Shown: in pieces, positions 17,099-26,577 of the stretch
Layout: each line of letters starts with the position of its first letter
Numbering within the stretch: position 1 is the first letter of the stretch
Source: Pseudarthrobacter sp. ATCC 49987
GTDB lineage: Bacteria > Actinomycetota > Actinomycetes > Actinomycetales > Micrococcaceae
Assembly: GCF_009928425.1 (NCBI RefSeq)
Contig: NZ_JAABNS010000001.1
Span: forward strand, 1,426,001-1,490,000
Reading direction: 5' to 3'
Length of the DNA: 64,000 nucleotides
The notes under the pieces: model-generated
Seen by the model: the letters and a program-made list of their open reading frames with translations, nothing else
Databases searched by the model: none
What the model was told of the DNA's origin: nothing
Program-made: the position numbers and the translations under genes

Positions 17099-18456
17099 CA
17101 ATGACCGAAGCGACCGGATCCGGCGCCGCGCGCCGGACGCATGAGTTCGCAGCCCCCTACACCGTCCCGCAGCCGCCCGCCGCGGTCGACGCCGCCATCT
17201 GGCCAAGCATCGCCACCGTCCCCTCAAGCCTTAAAGCCCGGGTGGCCGGCCGGGCCGCCGACGCCATCTTCAAAGCCGCGGTCCGCCGGCTTCCGCTGGA
17301 GGTCCGCTACCCGGACGGCACCGTCCTGGGCAAGCCGGCCACGCCCGGCCACACCTACCCCGTCATGACCATGAACCGTCCCGAGGCGTTCGCGGCCCGG
17401 CTCGGCGACGGCGGCCTGATCGGCCTGGGCGAGTCCTTTATGGCCGGCGACTGGGACGCTGACAACCTCACCGCCGTGATGGAGGTCTTCGCCGCCCGCG
17501 TCGGGACCCTCGTGCCGGAACCGCTGCAGAAACTGCGCGCCTTCTACCTGCCGCGGCAGCCGCGGAAGGAACGCAACACCGAGCAGAACACCCGCTCCAA
17601 CATTTCCCGGCACTACGACCTCTCCAACGAGCTCTTCGGCACGTTCCTGGACGAAACCATGACCTACTCCAGCGCACTCTTCCCGGAATCAGGCGAAGCG
17701 CTGAAGAGCGTCGCCTGGGACGGCTTCGCCGCCGCGCAGCAGGCCAAGATCGACCGGCTGCTGGACAAGGCCGCCGTCGGGCAGGGCACCCGGGTGCTGG
17801 AAATCGGCACCGGCTGGGGCGAGCTCGCCCTCCGGGCCGCGCAGCGCGGCGCCACCGTCTACTCCGTCACCCTCTCCAGCGAGCAGCAGGAACTGGCCCG
17901 CAAACGCATCGCCGACGCCGGCTACACCGACGCCGTCACGATCGAGCTCAAGGACTACCGCGCGGTCGAAGGCGAGTACGACGCCGTCGTCTCCGTCGAG
18001 ATGATCGAGGCCGTCGGATTCGAATACTGGGCCACGTACTTCCAAACCATCGAGCGCGTCCTCGCCCCCGGCGGGAAGGTCGCCATCCAGGCCATCACGA
18101 TCGCCCATGACCGGCTGATGGCCACCCGCACCAGCTACACCTGGGTGCACAAGTACATCTTCCCCGGCGGCGTCATCCCCTCCGTCCGGGCCATCGAGGA
18201 CATCACGGAGAAGCAGACCGGACTCCGCGTCCGCGAACGCCTGGCCACGGGGGAGCACTACGCCCAGACGCTGCGGCTCTGGGAAGAACGCTTCATGGCC
18301 CGCTCCGCCGACGTCCGGGCCCTGGGCTTCGACGAGATCTTCCAGCGCATGTGGCTGTTCTACCTCTGCTACTCCCGGGCGGGCTTCGAAACCGGCTACC
18401 TCGACGTGCAGCAGATCGTCCTGGACCGCCGGACTGCGGGCGAGGCAAGCAATTAG
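17095..18456 (+). CDS. cfa: Cyclopropane-fatty-acyl-phospholipid synthase family
   Basis: The 453-residue SAM-dependent enzyme adds a methylene or methyl group to double bonds of membrane phospholipid acyl chains. Motifs are SNISRHYDLSNELFGTFLDETMTYSSALF, the SAM site RVLEIGTGWGELALRAAQRG, SVEMIEAVG and the C-terminal RMWLFYLCYSRAGFETGYLDVQQIVL. AGGAGG lies 7 bases before the GTG start; an ATG two codons on is also possible. As last gene of the operon controlled by the divergent LysR gene, it probably works with the FAD protein on the same lipid. The product could be a methylated rather than cyclopropanated chain. Confidence 0.92.
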   Translation: MTMTEATGSGAARRTHEFAAPYTVPQPPAAVDAAIWPSIATVPSSLKARVAGRAADAIFKAAVRRLPLEVRYPDGTVLGKPATPGHTYPVMTMNRPEAFAARLGDGGLIGLGESFMAGDWDADNLTAVMEVFAARVGTLVPEPLQKLRAFYLPRQPRKERNTEQNTRSNISRHYDLSNELFGTFLDETMTYSSALFPESGEALKSVAWDGFAAAQQAKIDRLLDKAAVGQGTRVLEIGTGWGELALRAAQRGATVYSVTLSSEQQELARKRIADAGYTDAVTIELKDYRAVEGEYDAVVSVEMIEAVGFEYWATYFQTIERVLAPGGKVAIQAITIAHDRLMATRTSYTWVHKYIFPGGVIPSVRAIEDITEKQTGLRVRERLATGEHYAQTLRLWEERFMARSADVRALGFDEIFQRMWLFYLCYSRAGFETGYLDVQQIVLDRRTAGEASN

Positions 18457-18487
18457 CGGCTGCTGTTAGCCGCCTCACGCTGTGGCA

Positions 18488-18520
18488 GGCGGGCACCCGA
18501 CGGGTGCCCGCCTTCTTCGT
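18488..18520 (+). terminator. Terminator after the cyclopropane synthase operon
   Basis: GGCGGGCACCCG pairs with CGGGTGCCCGCC almost without a loop, followed by TTCTTCGT. It starts 32 bases after the stop codon. Confidence 0.8.
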
Positions 18521-18763
18521 GTTTCCGGACACCACATCCAGTGCTTAACAGCACTCCGGACCGCCGCGCCGCACACCGCCGACACGCCGTCCACCACGCG
18601 ACACGCAGGGGAGTTAATTGTGCAAAGGTACTCCACAGCCTGTGGATTTCGTCCGGCAAAATGGCGGAAATACGGACATTTTGAGGCACCCCGCCTGTGG
18701 ACTGGCGGTGCATTAAATGACATACTTGTAATACATCATCTTGGGGTCCACATCGGGCTCTTG

Positions 18764-18779
18764 CACTACATGTAGTATC
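18764..18779 (+). promoter_or_regulatory. Candidate NrdR box upstream of nrdH
   Basis: CACTACATGTAGTATC contains the perfect 12-base palindrome ACTACATGTAGT and resembles the NrdR operator pattern (acaCwAtATaTwGtgt). A weaker related element (CATACTTGTAATAC) lies about 44 bases upstream at 18721-18734. NrdR usually binds two boxes in phase. Nothing else recognisable is seen in the 512-base gap between 18457 and 18968 apart from the terminator. Confidence 0.5.
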
Positions 18780-18968
18780 GAAATACAGTTCCAGCGGAGC
18801 AGCAATGCTCGCCAGGCAAGGCCAGCAACGGATAAGGATTCCTGTCCCGGATCGGCCCGCCCGGACTACTGGCACCGGAGACGCACTAGAGACTCAGCTC
18901 GAACGCAGTGGACAGTTCGCAGTAAAAATTACGCAGTACCAAAGACTTCAACAAAGGGGACAGGGACC

Positions 18969-19214
18969 ATGACCGTTACGGTTTACACGAAGCCGGCCTG
19001 TGTTCAGTGCAACGCGACATACCGCGCGCTGGATAAGAAGGGCATCACCTACCAGAGCGTCGACATCTCGCAGGATGCGGATGCCCTCGAGCGCCTGAAG
19101 GCCCTCGGCTACATGCAGGCTCCGGTTGTCGTCACGGACCAGGACCACTGGTCCGGTTTCCGCCCCGACAAGATCGAGGAACTGGCGCAGGCGTACGCCG
19201 TCGCCGTCGCCTGA
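18969..19214 (+). CDS. nrdH: Glutaredoxin-like redoxin NrdH
   Basis: NrdH is the electron donor of class Ib ribonucleotide reductase. The 81-residue protein has the CxxC active site (YTKPACVQCNATYRALDKKGI), the cis-proline region APVVV and the WSGFRPDKI C-terminal motif. The ATG at 18969 gives the normal NrdH length. It is the first gene of nrdH-nrdI-nrdE. Confidence 0.95.
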   Translation: MTVTVYTKPACVQCNATYRALDKKGITYQSVDISQDADALERLKALGYMQAPVVVTDQDHWSGFRPDKIEELAQAYAVAVA

Positions 19215-19253
19215 ACCGCTTCGCAGGAAAACACGTCAGATGAGGTGACTCCC

Positions 19254-19742
19254 ATGGCACTGGCAACAGCAGCTGCCCGCACGCCGCTGGAAGCAGACCT
19301 GACAGCTGACACCGTCCGGACCACCGCCAGCCACCTCATCTATTTCTCCTCCACCTCGGAGAACACCGCACGCTTCGTCAGGAAGCTGGGCATCGACGCG
19401 GCGCGGATTCCCCTCCATGCGAGGGAACCCGCGCTCGTGGCCACCGAGCCCTATGTGCTGGTGCTTCCCACCTACGGCGGCACCGGGGGAGAGGGATCCG
19501 TTCCGAAGCAGGTCATCCGCTTCCTGAACGATCCGAGGAACCGGCAACAGCTCCGTGGAGTGATCGGGGCGGGCAACACGAACTTTGGGGACAATTACTG
19601 CATGGCCGGCGACATCATCGCCGCGAAATGCCAGGTCCCGCACCTATATCGATTCGAACTCATGGGGACGCCGGAAGACGTCAGCCGAGTACAACAAGGA
19701 TTGGAACAATTTTGGACACGACTGTCGCAGACACAGAAGTAA
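19254..19742 (+). CDS. nrdI: Flavodoxin-like NrdI
   Basis: NrdI supplies the oxidant used to form the dimanganese-tyrosyl cofactor of NrdF. The 162-residue protein carries the FMN-binding segments [29 protein letters not shown] and [16 protein letters not shown]. The ATG at 19254 is preceded by GAGG 8 bases upstream. An Ala-rich N-terminal extension of about 20 residues precedes the conserved core. It overlaps the probable nrdE start. Confidence 0.94.
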   Translation: MALATAAARTPLEADLTADTVRTTASHLIYFSSTSENTARFVRKLGIDAARIPLHAREPALVATEPYVLVLPTYGGTGGEGSVPKQVIRFLNDPRNRQQLRGVIGAGNTNFGDNYCMAGDIIAAKCQVPHLYRFELMGTPEDVSRVQQGLEQFWTRLSQTQK

Positions 19743-21949
19743 CCGGGTCCGGCTCCGCCGCAGCGAAGCCCGCCGCCGCCGTCGAAAAGCACGTCGAGAA
19801 GCACACCGTCCCGGGTGAGAAGCCGGTCATGCCGGCTGCCTTCCAGGGCCTGGGCTACCACGAGCTCAACGCCATGCTGAACCTCTACGGCCCGAACGGG
19901 GAGATCCAGTTCGAGGCTGACCGCGAGGCCGCGCACCAGTACTTCCTGCAGCACGTGAACAACAACACCGTGTTCTTCCACGACCTTGAGGAAAAGCTCG
20001 ACTACCTCGTCAAGAACGAGTACTACGAGCGCGAAACCCTCGACCAGTACACGATGAACTTCATCCGCGAGCTCTACAACCGCGCGTACAAGAAGAAGTT
20101 CCGTTTCGAGACGTTCCTCGGCGCGTTCAAGTTCTACACCTCCTACACGCTGAAGACGTTCGACGGGAAGCGTTTCCTGGAGCGCTACGAGGACCGCGTC
20201 TGCATGGTGGCCCTGCACCTGGCCCGCGGCGACGAGCAGCTCGCCACCCAGATGGTCGATGAGATCATCGAGGGCCGCTTCCAGCCGGCCACCCCGACGT
20301 TCCTCAACGCCGGCAAGCGCCAGCGCGGCGAGCTCGTCTCCTGCTTCCTGCTCCGCATCGAAGACAACATGGAGTCGATCGGCCGGTCCATCAACTCCGC
20401 CCTGCAGCTGTCCAAGCGCGGCGGCGGCGTGGCGTTCGCGCTGACCAACATCCGCGAGGTCGGCGCGCCGATCAAGCAGATCGAGAACCAGTCCTCCGGC
20501 GTCATCCCCGTGATGAAGCTCCTCGAGGACAGCTTCTCCTACGCCAACCAGCTCGGCGCCCGTCAGGGTGCCGGCGCGGTGTACCTGCACGCCCACCACC
20601 CGGACATTTACCGCTTCCTGGACACCAAGCGCGAGAACGCGGACGAGAAGATCCGCATCAAGACCCTCTCGCTCGGCGTCGTGATCCCGGACATCACCTT
20701 CGAGCTGGCCAAGAAGGACGAGGACATGTACCTGTTCTCGCCGTACGACGTCGAAAAGGTTTACGGCATGCCGTTCTCCGACGTCTCGGTCACCGAGAAG
20801 TACTACGAGATGGTGGACGATTCCCGGATCAAGAAGACCAAGATCAAGGCACGTGAGTTCTTCCAGACCCTCGCCGAGATCCAGTTCGAATCCGGCTACC
20901 CGTACATCATGTTCGAGGACACCGTGAACCGGGAAAACCCGATCGACGGCAAGATCATCATGTCCAACCTGTGCTCCGAGATCCTCCAGGTCTCCCAGCC
21001 CACGACGTACCACGATGACCTGTCCTACGACCAGACCGGCAAGGACATCTCCTGCAACCTGGGTTCGCTGAACATTGCCAAGGCCATGGACTCGCCGGAC
21101 TTCGGCCTGACCATTGAGACCGCCATCCGCGCGCTCTCGGCCGTCTCGGACATGTCCAACATCACCTCGGTGCCCTCGATCGCCCGCGGCAACGACCAGA
21201 GCCACGCCATCGGCCTGGGCCAGATGAACCTGCACGGCTACCTGGCCCGCGAGCGGGTGCACTACGGCTCCGAAGAAGGCATCGACTTCACCAACATCTA
21301 CTTCTACTCGGTGGTGTTCCATGCGATCCGCGCCTCCAACCGCCTGTCCATCCAGACCGGCCAGACCTTCGGCGGCTTCGAGAAGTCCAAGTACGCCTCC
21401 GGTGAGTTCTTCGACAAGTACACCAACCAGGAATGGGTCCCGCAGACCGCCAAGGTTGCCGAGCTGTTCCAGAACATCCACATCCCCACCCAGGATGACT
21501 GGCGCGAGCTGAAGGCTTCCGTCATGGAGCACGGCATCTACAACCAGAACCTGCAGGCCGTTCCGCCGACGGGCTCGATCTCCTACATCAACAACTCCAC
21601 CTCCTCGATCCACCCGGTGGCGTCCAAGATCGAGATCCGCAAGGAAGGCAAGCTGGGCCGCGTGTACTACCCGGCGCCGTACCTGACGAACGACAACCTG
21701 GAGTACTACCAGGACGCGTACGAGATTGGCTACGAGAAGGTCATCGACACCTACGCCGCAGCCACGCAGCACGTGGACCAGGGCCTGTCCCTGACGCTGT
21801 TCTTCAAGGACACCGCCACCACGCGCGACATCAACAAGGCCCAGATCTACGCCTGGAAGAAGGGCATCAAGACCATCTACTACATCCGTCTCCGCCAGCT
21901 CGCGCTGGAAGGGACCGAGGTGGAAAATTGTGTCTCGTGTATGTTGTAA
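19712..21949 (+). CDS. nrdE: Class Ib ribonucleotide reductase alpha subunit
   Basis: NrdE reduces ribonucleoside diphosphates. Redox cysteines are Cys211 (SCFLLRI) and Cys448 ([11 protein letters not shown]); the thiyl radical Cys421 lies in NLCSEI; the C-terminal shuttle pair is CVSCML. The start is probably the TTG at 19712, inside the end of nrdI and 11 bases after AAGGA; this gives 745 residues, longer than the usual 700 or so because of an Ala/Lys-rich N-terminal extension. The class Ib assignment follows from NrdH and NrdI next door. Confidence 0.95.
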   Translation: MDTTVADTEVTGSGSAAAKPAAAVEKHVEKHTVPGEKPVMPAAFQGLGYHELNAMLNLYGPNGEIQFEADREAAHQYFLQHVNNNTVFFHDLEEKLDYLVKNEYYERETLDQYTMNFIRELYNRAYKKKFRFETFLGAFKFYTSYTLKTFDGKRFLERYEDRVCMVALHLARGDEQLATQMVDEIIEGRFQPATPTFLNAGKRQRGELVSCFLLRIEDNMESIGRSINSALQLSKRGGGVAFALTNIREVGAPIKQIENQSSGVIPVMKLLEDSFSYANQLGARQGAGAVYLHAHHPDIYRFLDTKRENADEKIRIKTLSLGVVIPDITFELAKKDEDMYLFSPYDVEKVYGMPFSDVSVTEKYYEMVDDSRIKKTKIKAREFFQTLAEIQFESGYPYIMFEDTVNRENPIDGKIIMSNLCSEILQVSQPTTYHDDLSYDQTGKDISCNLGSLNIAKAMDSPDFGLTIETAIRALSAVSDMSNITSVPSIARGNDQSHAIGLGQMNLHGYLARERVHYGSEEGIDFTNIYFYSVVFHAIRASNRLSIQTGQTFGGFEKSKYASGEFFDKYTNQEWVPQTAKVAELFQNIHIPTQDDWRELKASVMEHGIYNQNLQAVPPTGSISYINNSTSSIHPVASKIEIRKEGKLGRVYYPAPYLTNDNLEYYQDAYEIGYEKVIDTYAAATQHVDQGLSLTLFFKDTATTRDINKAQIYAWKKGIKTIYYIRLRQLALEGTEVENCVSCML

Positions 21950-22133
21950 CCGATATCGGTTGATTTTGCTTGAGTACGACGGCGGGCGTCCGCCGGCCGT
22001 CGGACACAAGAATTAAAAGCTTGAGGGGCCGTGCGCTAACACAGCCCCTCAAGAAAGTCCCGGAAACGAGACAGTTCCAAGTGATACCTGGACTGTTGAG
22101 TTTACAGGAGTTGTCGGCCTTCTGTCGAAGGCC

Positions 22134-22162
22134 CTCCTCCCGGGCATCAGCCCCGGAAGGAG
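22134..22162 (+). promoter_or_regulatory. Hairpin covering the ribosome binding site of the 19-residue peptide
   Basis: CTCCTCCCGGG (22134-22144) can pair with CCCGGAAGGAG (22152-22162) with one mismatch, burying the GGAAGGAG ribosome binding site. Just upstream, GGCCTTC-TGTC-GAAGGCC (22116-22133) is a second, perfect hairpin. Confidence 0.5.
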
Positions 22163-22171
22163 TTGGTAGCT

Positions 22172-22231
22172 ATGGCCACCGTACGACGTACGATTCGCCG
22201 GACTATCCGCATCACGATTCGGCCCATGTAG
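22172..22231 (+). CDS. 19-residue Arg/Thr/Ile-repeat peptide
   Basis: An ATG follows GGAAGGAG by 9 bases and opens a frame for MATVRRTIRRTIRITIRPM, ending in TAG. The peptide repeats a (R/I)TIR unit three times and has seven Arg-rich positive charges in a pattern that alternates polar and hydrophobic residues. It lies between nrdE and nrdF, 49 bases before another small gene. It could be a regulatory leader peptide; equally it may be a chance frame. The strong, occludable ribosome binding site is the main argument for translation. Confidence 0.4.
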   Translation: MATVRRTIRRTIRITIRPM

Positions 22232-22266
22232 GGCTGCACGTGGTCCACTCGCCAGCTCAACAGAGA

Positions 22267-22279
22267 GGAGGAAACCTCC
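22267..22279 (+). promoter_or_regulatory. Hairpin occluding the ribosome binding site of the 32-residue protein
   Basis: GGAGG-AAA-CCTCC is a 5-base-pair hairpin with a three-base loop whose 5' arm is the ribosome binding site. It ends one base before the ATG at 22281. Confidence 0.5.
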
Positions 22280-22280
22280 A

Positions 22281-22379
22281 ATGGCTAACGGTTCATATCG
22301 CAGCGCCAAGACCGGACGTTATGTAACGCCGAAGTATGGAAAGTCGCACCCGTCGACGACCGTAAAAGAGTCCAAGTAG
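22281..22379 (+). CDS. 32-residue basic protein between nrdE and nrdF
   Basis: The protein starts MANGSYRSAKTGRYVTPKYG and ends TTVKESK; it is rich in Lys, Ser, Thr and Tyr with no hydrophobic segment. AGGAGG sits 8 bases before the ATG. The RSAKTGRYV and TTVKES segments look like a compact conserved family of tiny actinobacterial proteins, though I cannot name one. A terminator follows 38 bases after the stop, so it ends the nrdHIE transcript and may be linked to ribonucleotide reductase. Confidence 0.7.
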   Translation: MANGSYRSAKTGRYVTPKYGKSHPSTTVKESK

Positions 22380-22416
22380 GGCAGAGGGCTTGTCCCTGAT
22401 TAGTCCGATACCAGCC

Positions 22417-22444
22417 GAGTGGGTCCACTTTTGTGGGCCCACTC
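22417..22444 (+). terminator. Terminator after the 32-residue gene
   Basis: GAGTGGGTCCAC and GTGGGCCCACTC pair around TTTT (one mismatch). The tail is TTGGTC, weakly T-rich. Confidence 0.7.
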
Positions 22445-22547
22445 TTGGTCGTCAGTCCGAGGCACGGTTGGGCCGCAGTTCCCGGATTATGTCCGTGTGA
22501 ACACGGCCACTGCATAGCGGCATACGTCAGCAACCGAACGACTTAGA

Positions 22548-22568
22548 GTCTAGAATTGATAGCTAGAC
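22548..22568 (+). promoter_or_regulatory. Inverted repeat at the nrdF promoter region
   Basis: GTCTAG and CTAGAC flank a 9-base spacer. A TAGAAT box (22551-22556) that could act as a -10 element lies within the repeat, 57 bases before the nrdF start. A bound regulator would block it. Confidence 0.35.
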
Positions 22569-22591
22569 GCTGGACGTTTCCGGCGCGCTAA

Positions 22592-23587
<996 letters not shown>

Positions 23588-23660
23588 TCTCCTTCTTCTG
23601 CTCCTTCAATCAAACGGGCAACCGTTCGAGGAGAGTTCCCTGTGAGCCCTTCGAAACTCG

Positions 23661-23697
23661 AAAAGGCCCCGCACGCAGAAGCGTGCGGGGCCTTTTG
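23661..23697 (+). terminator. Terminator after nrdF
   Basis: AAAAGGCCCCGCACGC, AGAA loop, GCGTGCGGGGCCTTTT: a perfect 16-base-pair stem with A and T tracts on the two sides, so it can stop transcription from both nrdF and the minus-strand operon on its right. Confidence 0.95.
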
Positions 23698-23723
23698 TAA
23701 CAAATTACGTGCCGGCGTCGACG

Positions 23724-26522
23724 CTAGACCCGGTACTTGTCTTTCCGTTTCTGGAAGGCTTCGGTGCCTCCGTCGAGTATCTCGCACGCGTGTTCACGGA
23801 TGCCGCAACTATCAAGCGTATGTGGTTGTTCCGTGTGGGCAAGAGTGTGTTCTAGGGAACCAGCCAGATAGTCGAACGTTCTTCCTCCAGCATTTTTGCT
23901 GCCGGTTCCGTGCCGGTTGGCGACGACTACTTGCTCACTATCCGCGCCGACAACGAGATTGGCATTGTGCGTGACCATGATCACCTGACGTTCGGTCTTG
24001 CGCTGCTTCAGGTATGGCACCACGTGATCGTAGATTGACCGGCTGTCTAGGTCGTCTTCAGGCTGGTCTATCAAGAGCGGCCAATGATCTTCGGACTCGT
24101 TGAGGATGAGTTGAAGCGCAAACATAGCTTGCTTTCCCGGAGTCATCGAGGACCGGGCGAACCCGCCGATTCTGTCGCCTTCGAGTTCTGCGAAGAACTG
24201 AAAATGCGGCACGAAAGTGAACACCTGTTCGGCGACAGCAGTCGTCGACCTCCCCTGCTTTAGCTTCTGGTCACCCTCCTGAAGCGCAGACAGAAAGTCA
24301 GCGGGTTTGGACAGTACCTGGTCGATCCTAAGCCCGACATTTCGTTCAACGAATTCCGTGTTGGACCGCTGATCGAAGTCTTGGGAAATAGCCAACAGTG
24401 TTGCTTCATCGTGACCACCCTCGATACCGAGGAGCATTCCGTCCACTGCTACAAGCCCGTCATCAAAGTAATGAAGATGATTCTGAATCAGTTCTGACCG
24501 TCGTTCCAAGCTGGCAATCAGAATAGTGGAGCTTTCATCTCGAGCTTCGACGAGTTTCTTGAGCTCGGCTACGTATTTCGCAATAAGAGCGAGGGCGGCG
24601 TCCTGCTGTGCCAGCTGCTTCACCATCTCGTCGACGACAGTATTCGCTTCATTTCGCGCGATCAACTCACCATTCTGCGCGCTGACGTTAGCGATCTCTG
24701 CTTCAAGTCCAGATACTTCCGCTTTCACTTTCTCGTAATGTGCGACGAGGAAATCCCCTAGAGCCTGGCGGAGGTTTTCTGACGCTTCGGTCACCAATCT
24801 CGAGACTTGGTGCTGAATAGCTAATGGCAAATTCTCGGGAGTCGGCGACGCAACTACCGACACCGACACTCGAGCGGAAACGCTTGTCCCGGGCTGATCG
24901 GCTTCTGACGTGATGTAGGTGCTCAGGCCCCGTAAATCTTCAAGCCTGTCCGCCCGGTCTGTCTTGAGTTTCGACAACTGTTCCATTACTGCTTGGTAGC
25001 TGACAATATCATCGTTCAGTAACTCTAAATTGGCACGCTGATCGGCTAGTTCGGACGTCAATTCCGATTTCTGCTTCTGGATGGCCGTTGGGTCGCCGAC
25101 ACCCGCTATTTTAGTTGCAACTTCGCTAATCTCAGACGTTCGAGCGAACCAGTTCTTCAAGCATGACTTGATATCGCCACCTATGGTTTCAATGTCCGTC
25201 GTTACTTTCTTATGAGCTGCTTCAAATTCGGGATTCGCTCTGAAAAGAATCGGCTCTATCTTCGAAGTAATTTCTGTTGAACGTTCATTGAGGTTGAAAA
25301 GTGAATTCTGAGGGATATAGATAACCCTTCCCACTGTGTCGGCAGAGCCGCCCCATGCAACTTGACAGAGTCCGGGCGGCGTCTCCCTCCATGTTCTCCC
25401 GGCTGCCGGTCCAGTCTCATCAATCGATTCAAAGAATCCACTATCAAATTGTTGTTGCTTCGCGTATTTGCTGTCAACGGCGTGAGCAATATGGGCTAGT
25501 AGGGATGATTTCCCAGATGAGCGGCTGCCAATAATGGAAACCAAGTTCTGATTGAACTCGATTGATTGGGGGAAGTCATCTGAGTCTGGAAACTTGACCG
25601 CAGTTATGACTTGGTAGGGTTGCTTCCTGTCCGGTTTGGTTGACTGAATGCGGACTCTTTCTGCAGGCTCTATTGCCGTCTGCAGCAGTCCCTCAAACGT
25701 GGGATCAGCTTTTATCCATGTCACATTCTTGTGCGAGGATCCGCGAGCTTCGCGTCCCAACCAGCTTTCGAGCTCATCGAAGCTGTGAGCGTCGCATCCG
25801 GCGAAGACCGGTCGAGGAGGCAAGTCTTCCTTTCTGTTGGACCCTTCAACCTCGTTTTGATAATAAGCAACATCGTTCGGGTTTCCGAAAATGCCAGATG
25901 TGAAAAGATCCAGGTTGTCGGCCAGCACTCTCTTCCGACGAGACCCAGAAACCTTGCCCTCTGGCCTTATGCCGTCATTGCCCGCCGGCATCACCGGGAA
26001 GGCTACGCTTCTCCACGAGTCGTCCGCTCCAAACGTGTCTTCCAAGGTTTCACGCACTTGCTCGAGGTAAACACTGGCCGAATCGAACTGATGTGCTGTC
26101 AGTTCGGAACAGGCGACCGAAGTTCTGTTTGGCCTTGTGTGTGTGGTTTTCAGTCTCGAGACAAAACGTGAGAGTTCTTCTCTTGGAAGGGAGGGATCAA
26201 AGACGAGATGGAGATTGACGTTGGCAAGTGTCTTACTCACGGTCTCGACGAGTCGGAGTTCCAGATTGGGAAAGAAGACTTTGCCCGTCTCGCCATAGAT
26301 CTCCTGAAACCGATCGGTGACGCGGTAGTAGTTTTCGAGCGTAAAGTAGTCTGTTATGCCAATCACATCCACATCGGACTCCGAAATGGTCTGACAGAAT
26401 CTGTCGAGAATGCCTTGTTTGTCCAGATCGCTAGCTACGTAGCGATCTTCCATGGTGCCGCCAGGTGCATGGACGTGGAGGTCCCATTTTCGCCATTCTG
26501 AACCACGTGCATACGATTTCAA
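23724..26522 (-). CDS. TrlF-type protein: PHP domain plus SMC-like ATPase
   Basis: The 932-residue protein has an N-terminal PHP metallo-phosphoesterase domain with metal ligands in WDLHVHAPGG (13-22), VIGITDYFTLENY (54-65) and FAGCDAHSF (240-248). An ABC/SMC-like ATPase follows, with Walker A GSRSSGKSS at 332-340, a coiled-coil middle, and C-terminal Walker B/D-loop LLIDQPEDDLDSRSIYDHVVPYL and H-loop VMVTHNANL. This matches proteins annotated TrlF, found next to type I restriction genes. Its base composition is lower in GC than the core genome. The likely start is TTG at 26522 after GGGGAA. It ends the restriction operon and probably acts as a nuclease effector or guard (inference). Confidence 0.85.
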   Translation of the reverse strand: MKSYARGSEWRKWDLHVHAPGGTMEDRYVASDLDKQGILDRFCQTISESDVDVIGITDYFTLENYYRVTDRFQEIYGETGKVFFPNLELRLVETVSKTLANVNLHLVFDPSLPREELSRFVSRLKTTHTRPNRTSVACSELTAHQFDSASVYLEQVRETLEDTFGADDSWRSVAFPVMPAGNDGIRPEGKVSGSRRKRVLADNLDLFTSGIFGNPNDVAYYQNEVEGSNRKEDLPPRPVFAGCDAHSFDELESWLGREARGSSHKNVTWIKADPTFEGLLQTAIEPAERVRIQSTKPDRKQPYQVITAVKFPDSDDFPQSIEFNQNLVSIIGSRSSGKSSLLAHIAHAVDSKYAKQQQFDSGFFESIDETGPAAGRTWRETPPGLCQVAWGGSADTVGRVIYIPQNSLFNLNERSTEITSKIEPILFRANPEFEAAHKKVTTDIETIGGDIKSCLKNWFARTSEISEVATKIAGVGDPTAIQKQKSELTSELADQRANLELLNDDIVSYQAVMEQLSKLKTDRADRLEDLRGLSTYITSEADQPGTSVSARVSVSVVASPTPENLPLAIQHQVSRLVTEASENLRQALGDFLVAHYEKVKAEVSGLEAEIANVSAQNGELIARNEANTVVDEMVKQLAQQDAALALIAKYVAELKKLVEARDESSTILIASLERRSELIQNHLHYFDDGLVAVDGMLLGIEGGHDEATLLAISQDFDQRSNTEFVERNVGLRIDQVLSKPADFLSALQEGDQKLKQGRSTTAVAEQVFTFVPHFQFFAELEGDRIGGFARSSMTPGKQAMFALQLILNESEDHWPLLIDQPEDDLDSRSIYDHVVPYLKQRKTERQVIMVTHNANLVVGADSEQVVVANRHGTGSKNAGGRTFDYLAGSLEHTLAHTEQPHTLDSCGIREHACEILDGGTEAFQKRKDKYRV

Positions 26523-26577
26523 TTGTTCCCCAATTCACAGTCGATATTCATTGCTAAATCAAAGGCCAGCACTGTAG

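Noticed and set aside
19595..22009. 804-codon open frame antisense to nrdE
   Set aside because: It mirrors the complete nrdE gene; the low-complexity Val/Leu/Asp-rich translation is typical of the shadow of a GC-rich gene.
21970..22326. 118-codon frame between nrdE and nrdF
   Set aside because: Not protein-like and crosses both small genes and their hairpins in another frame.
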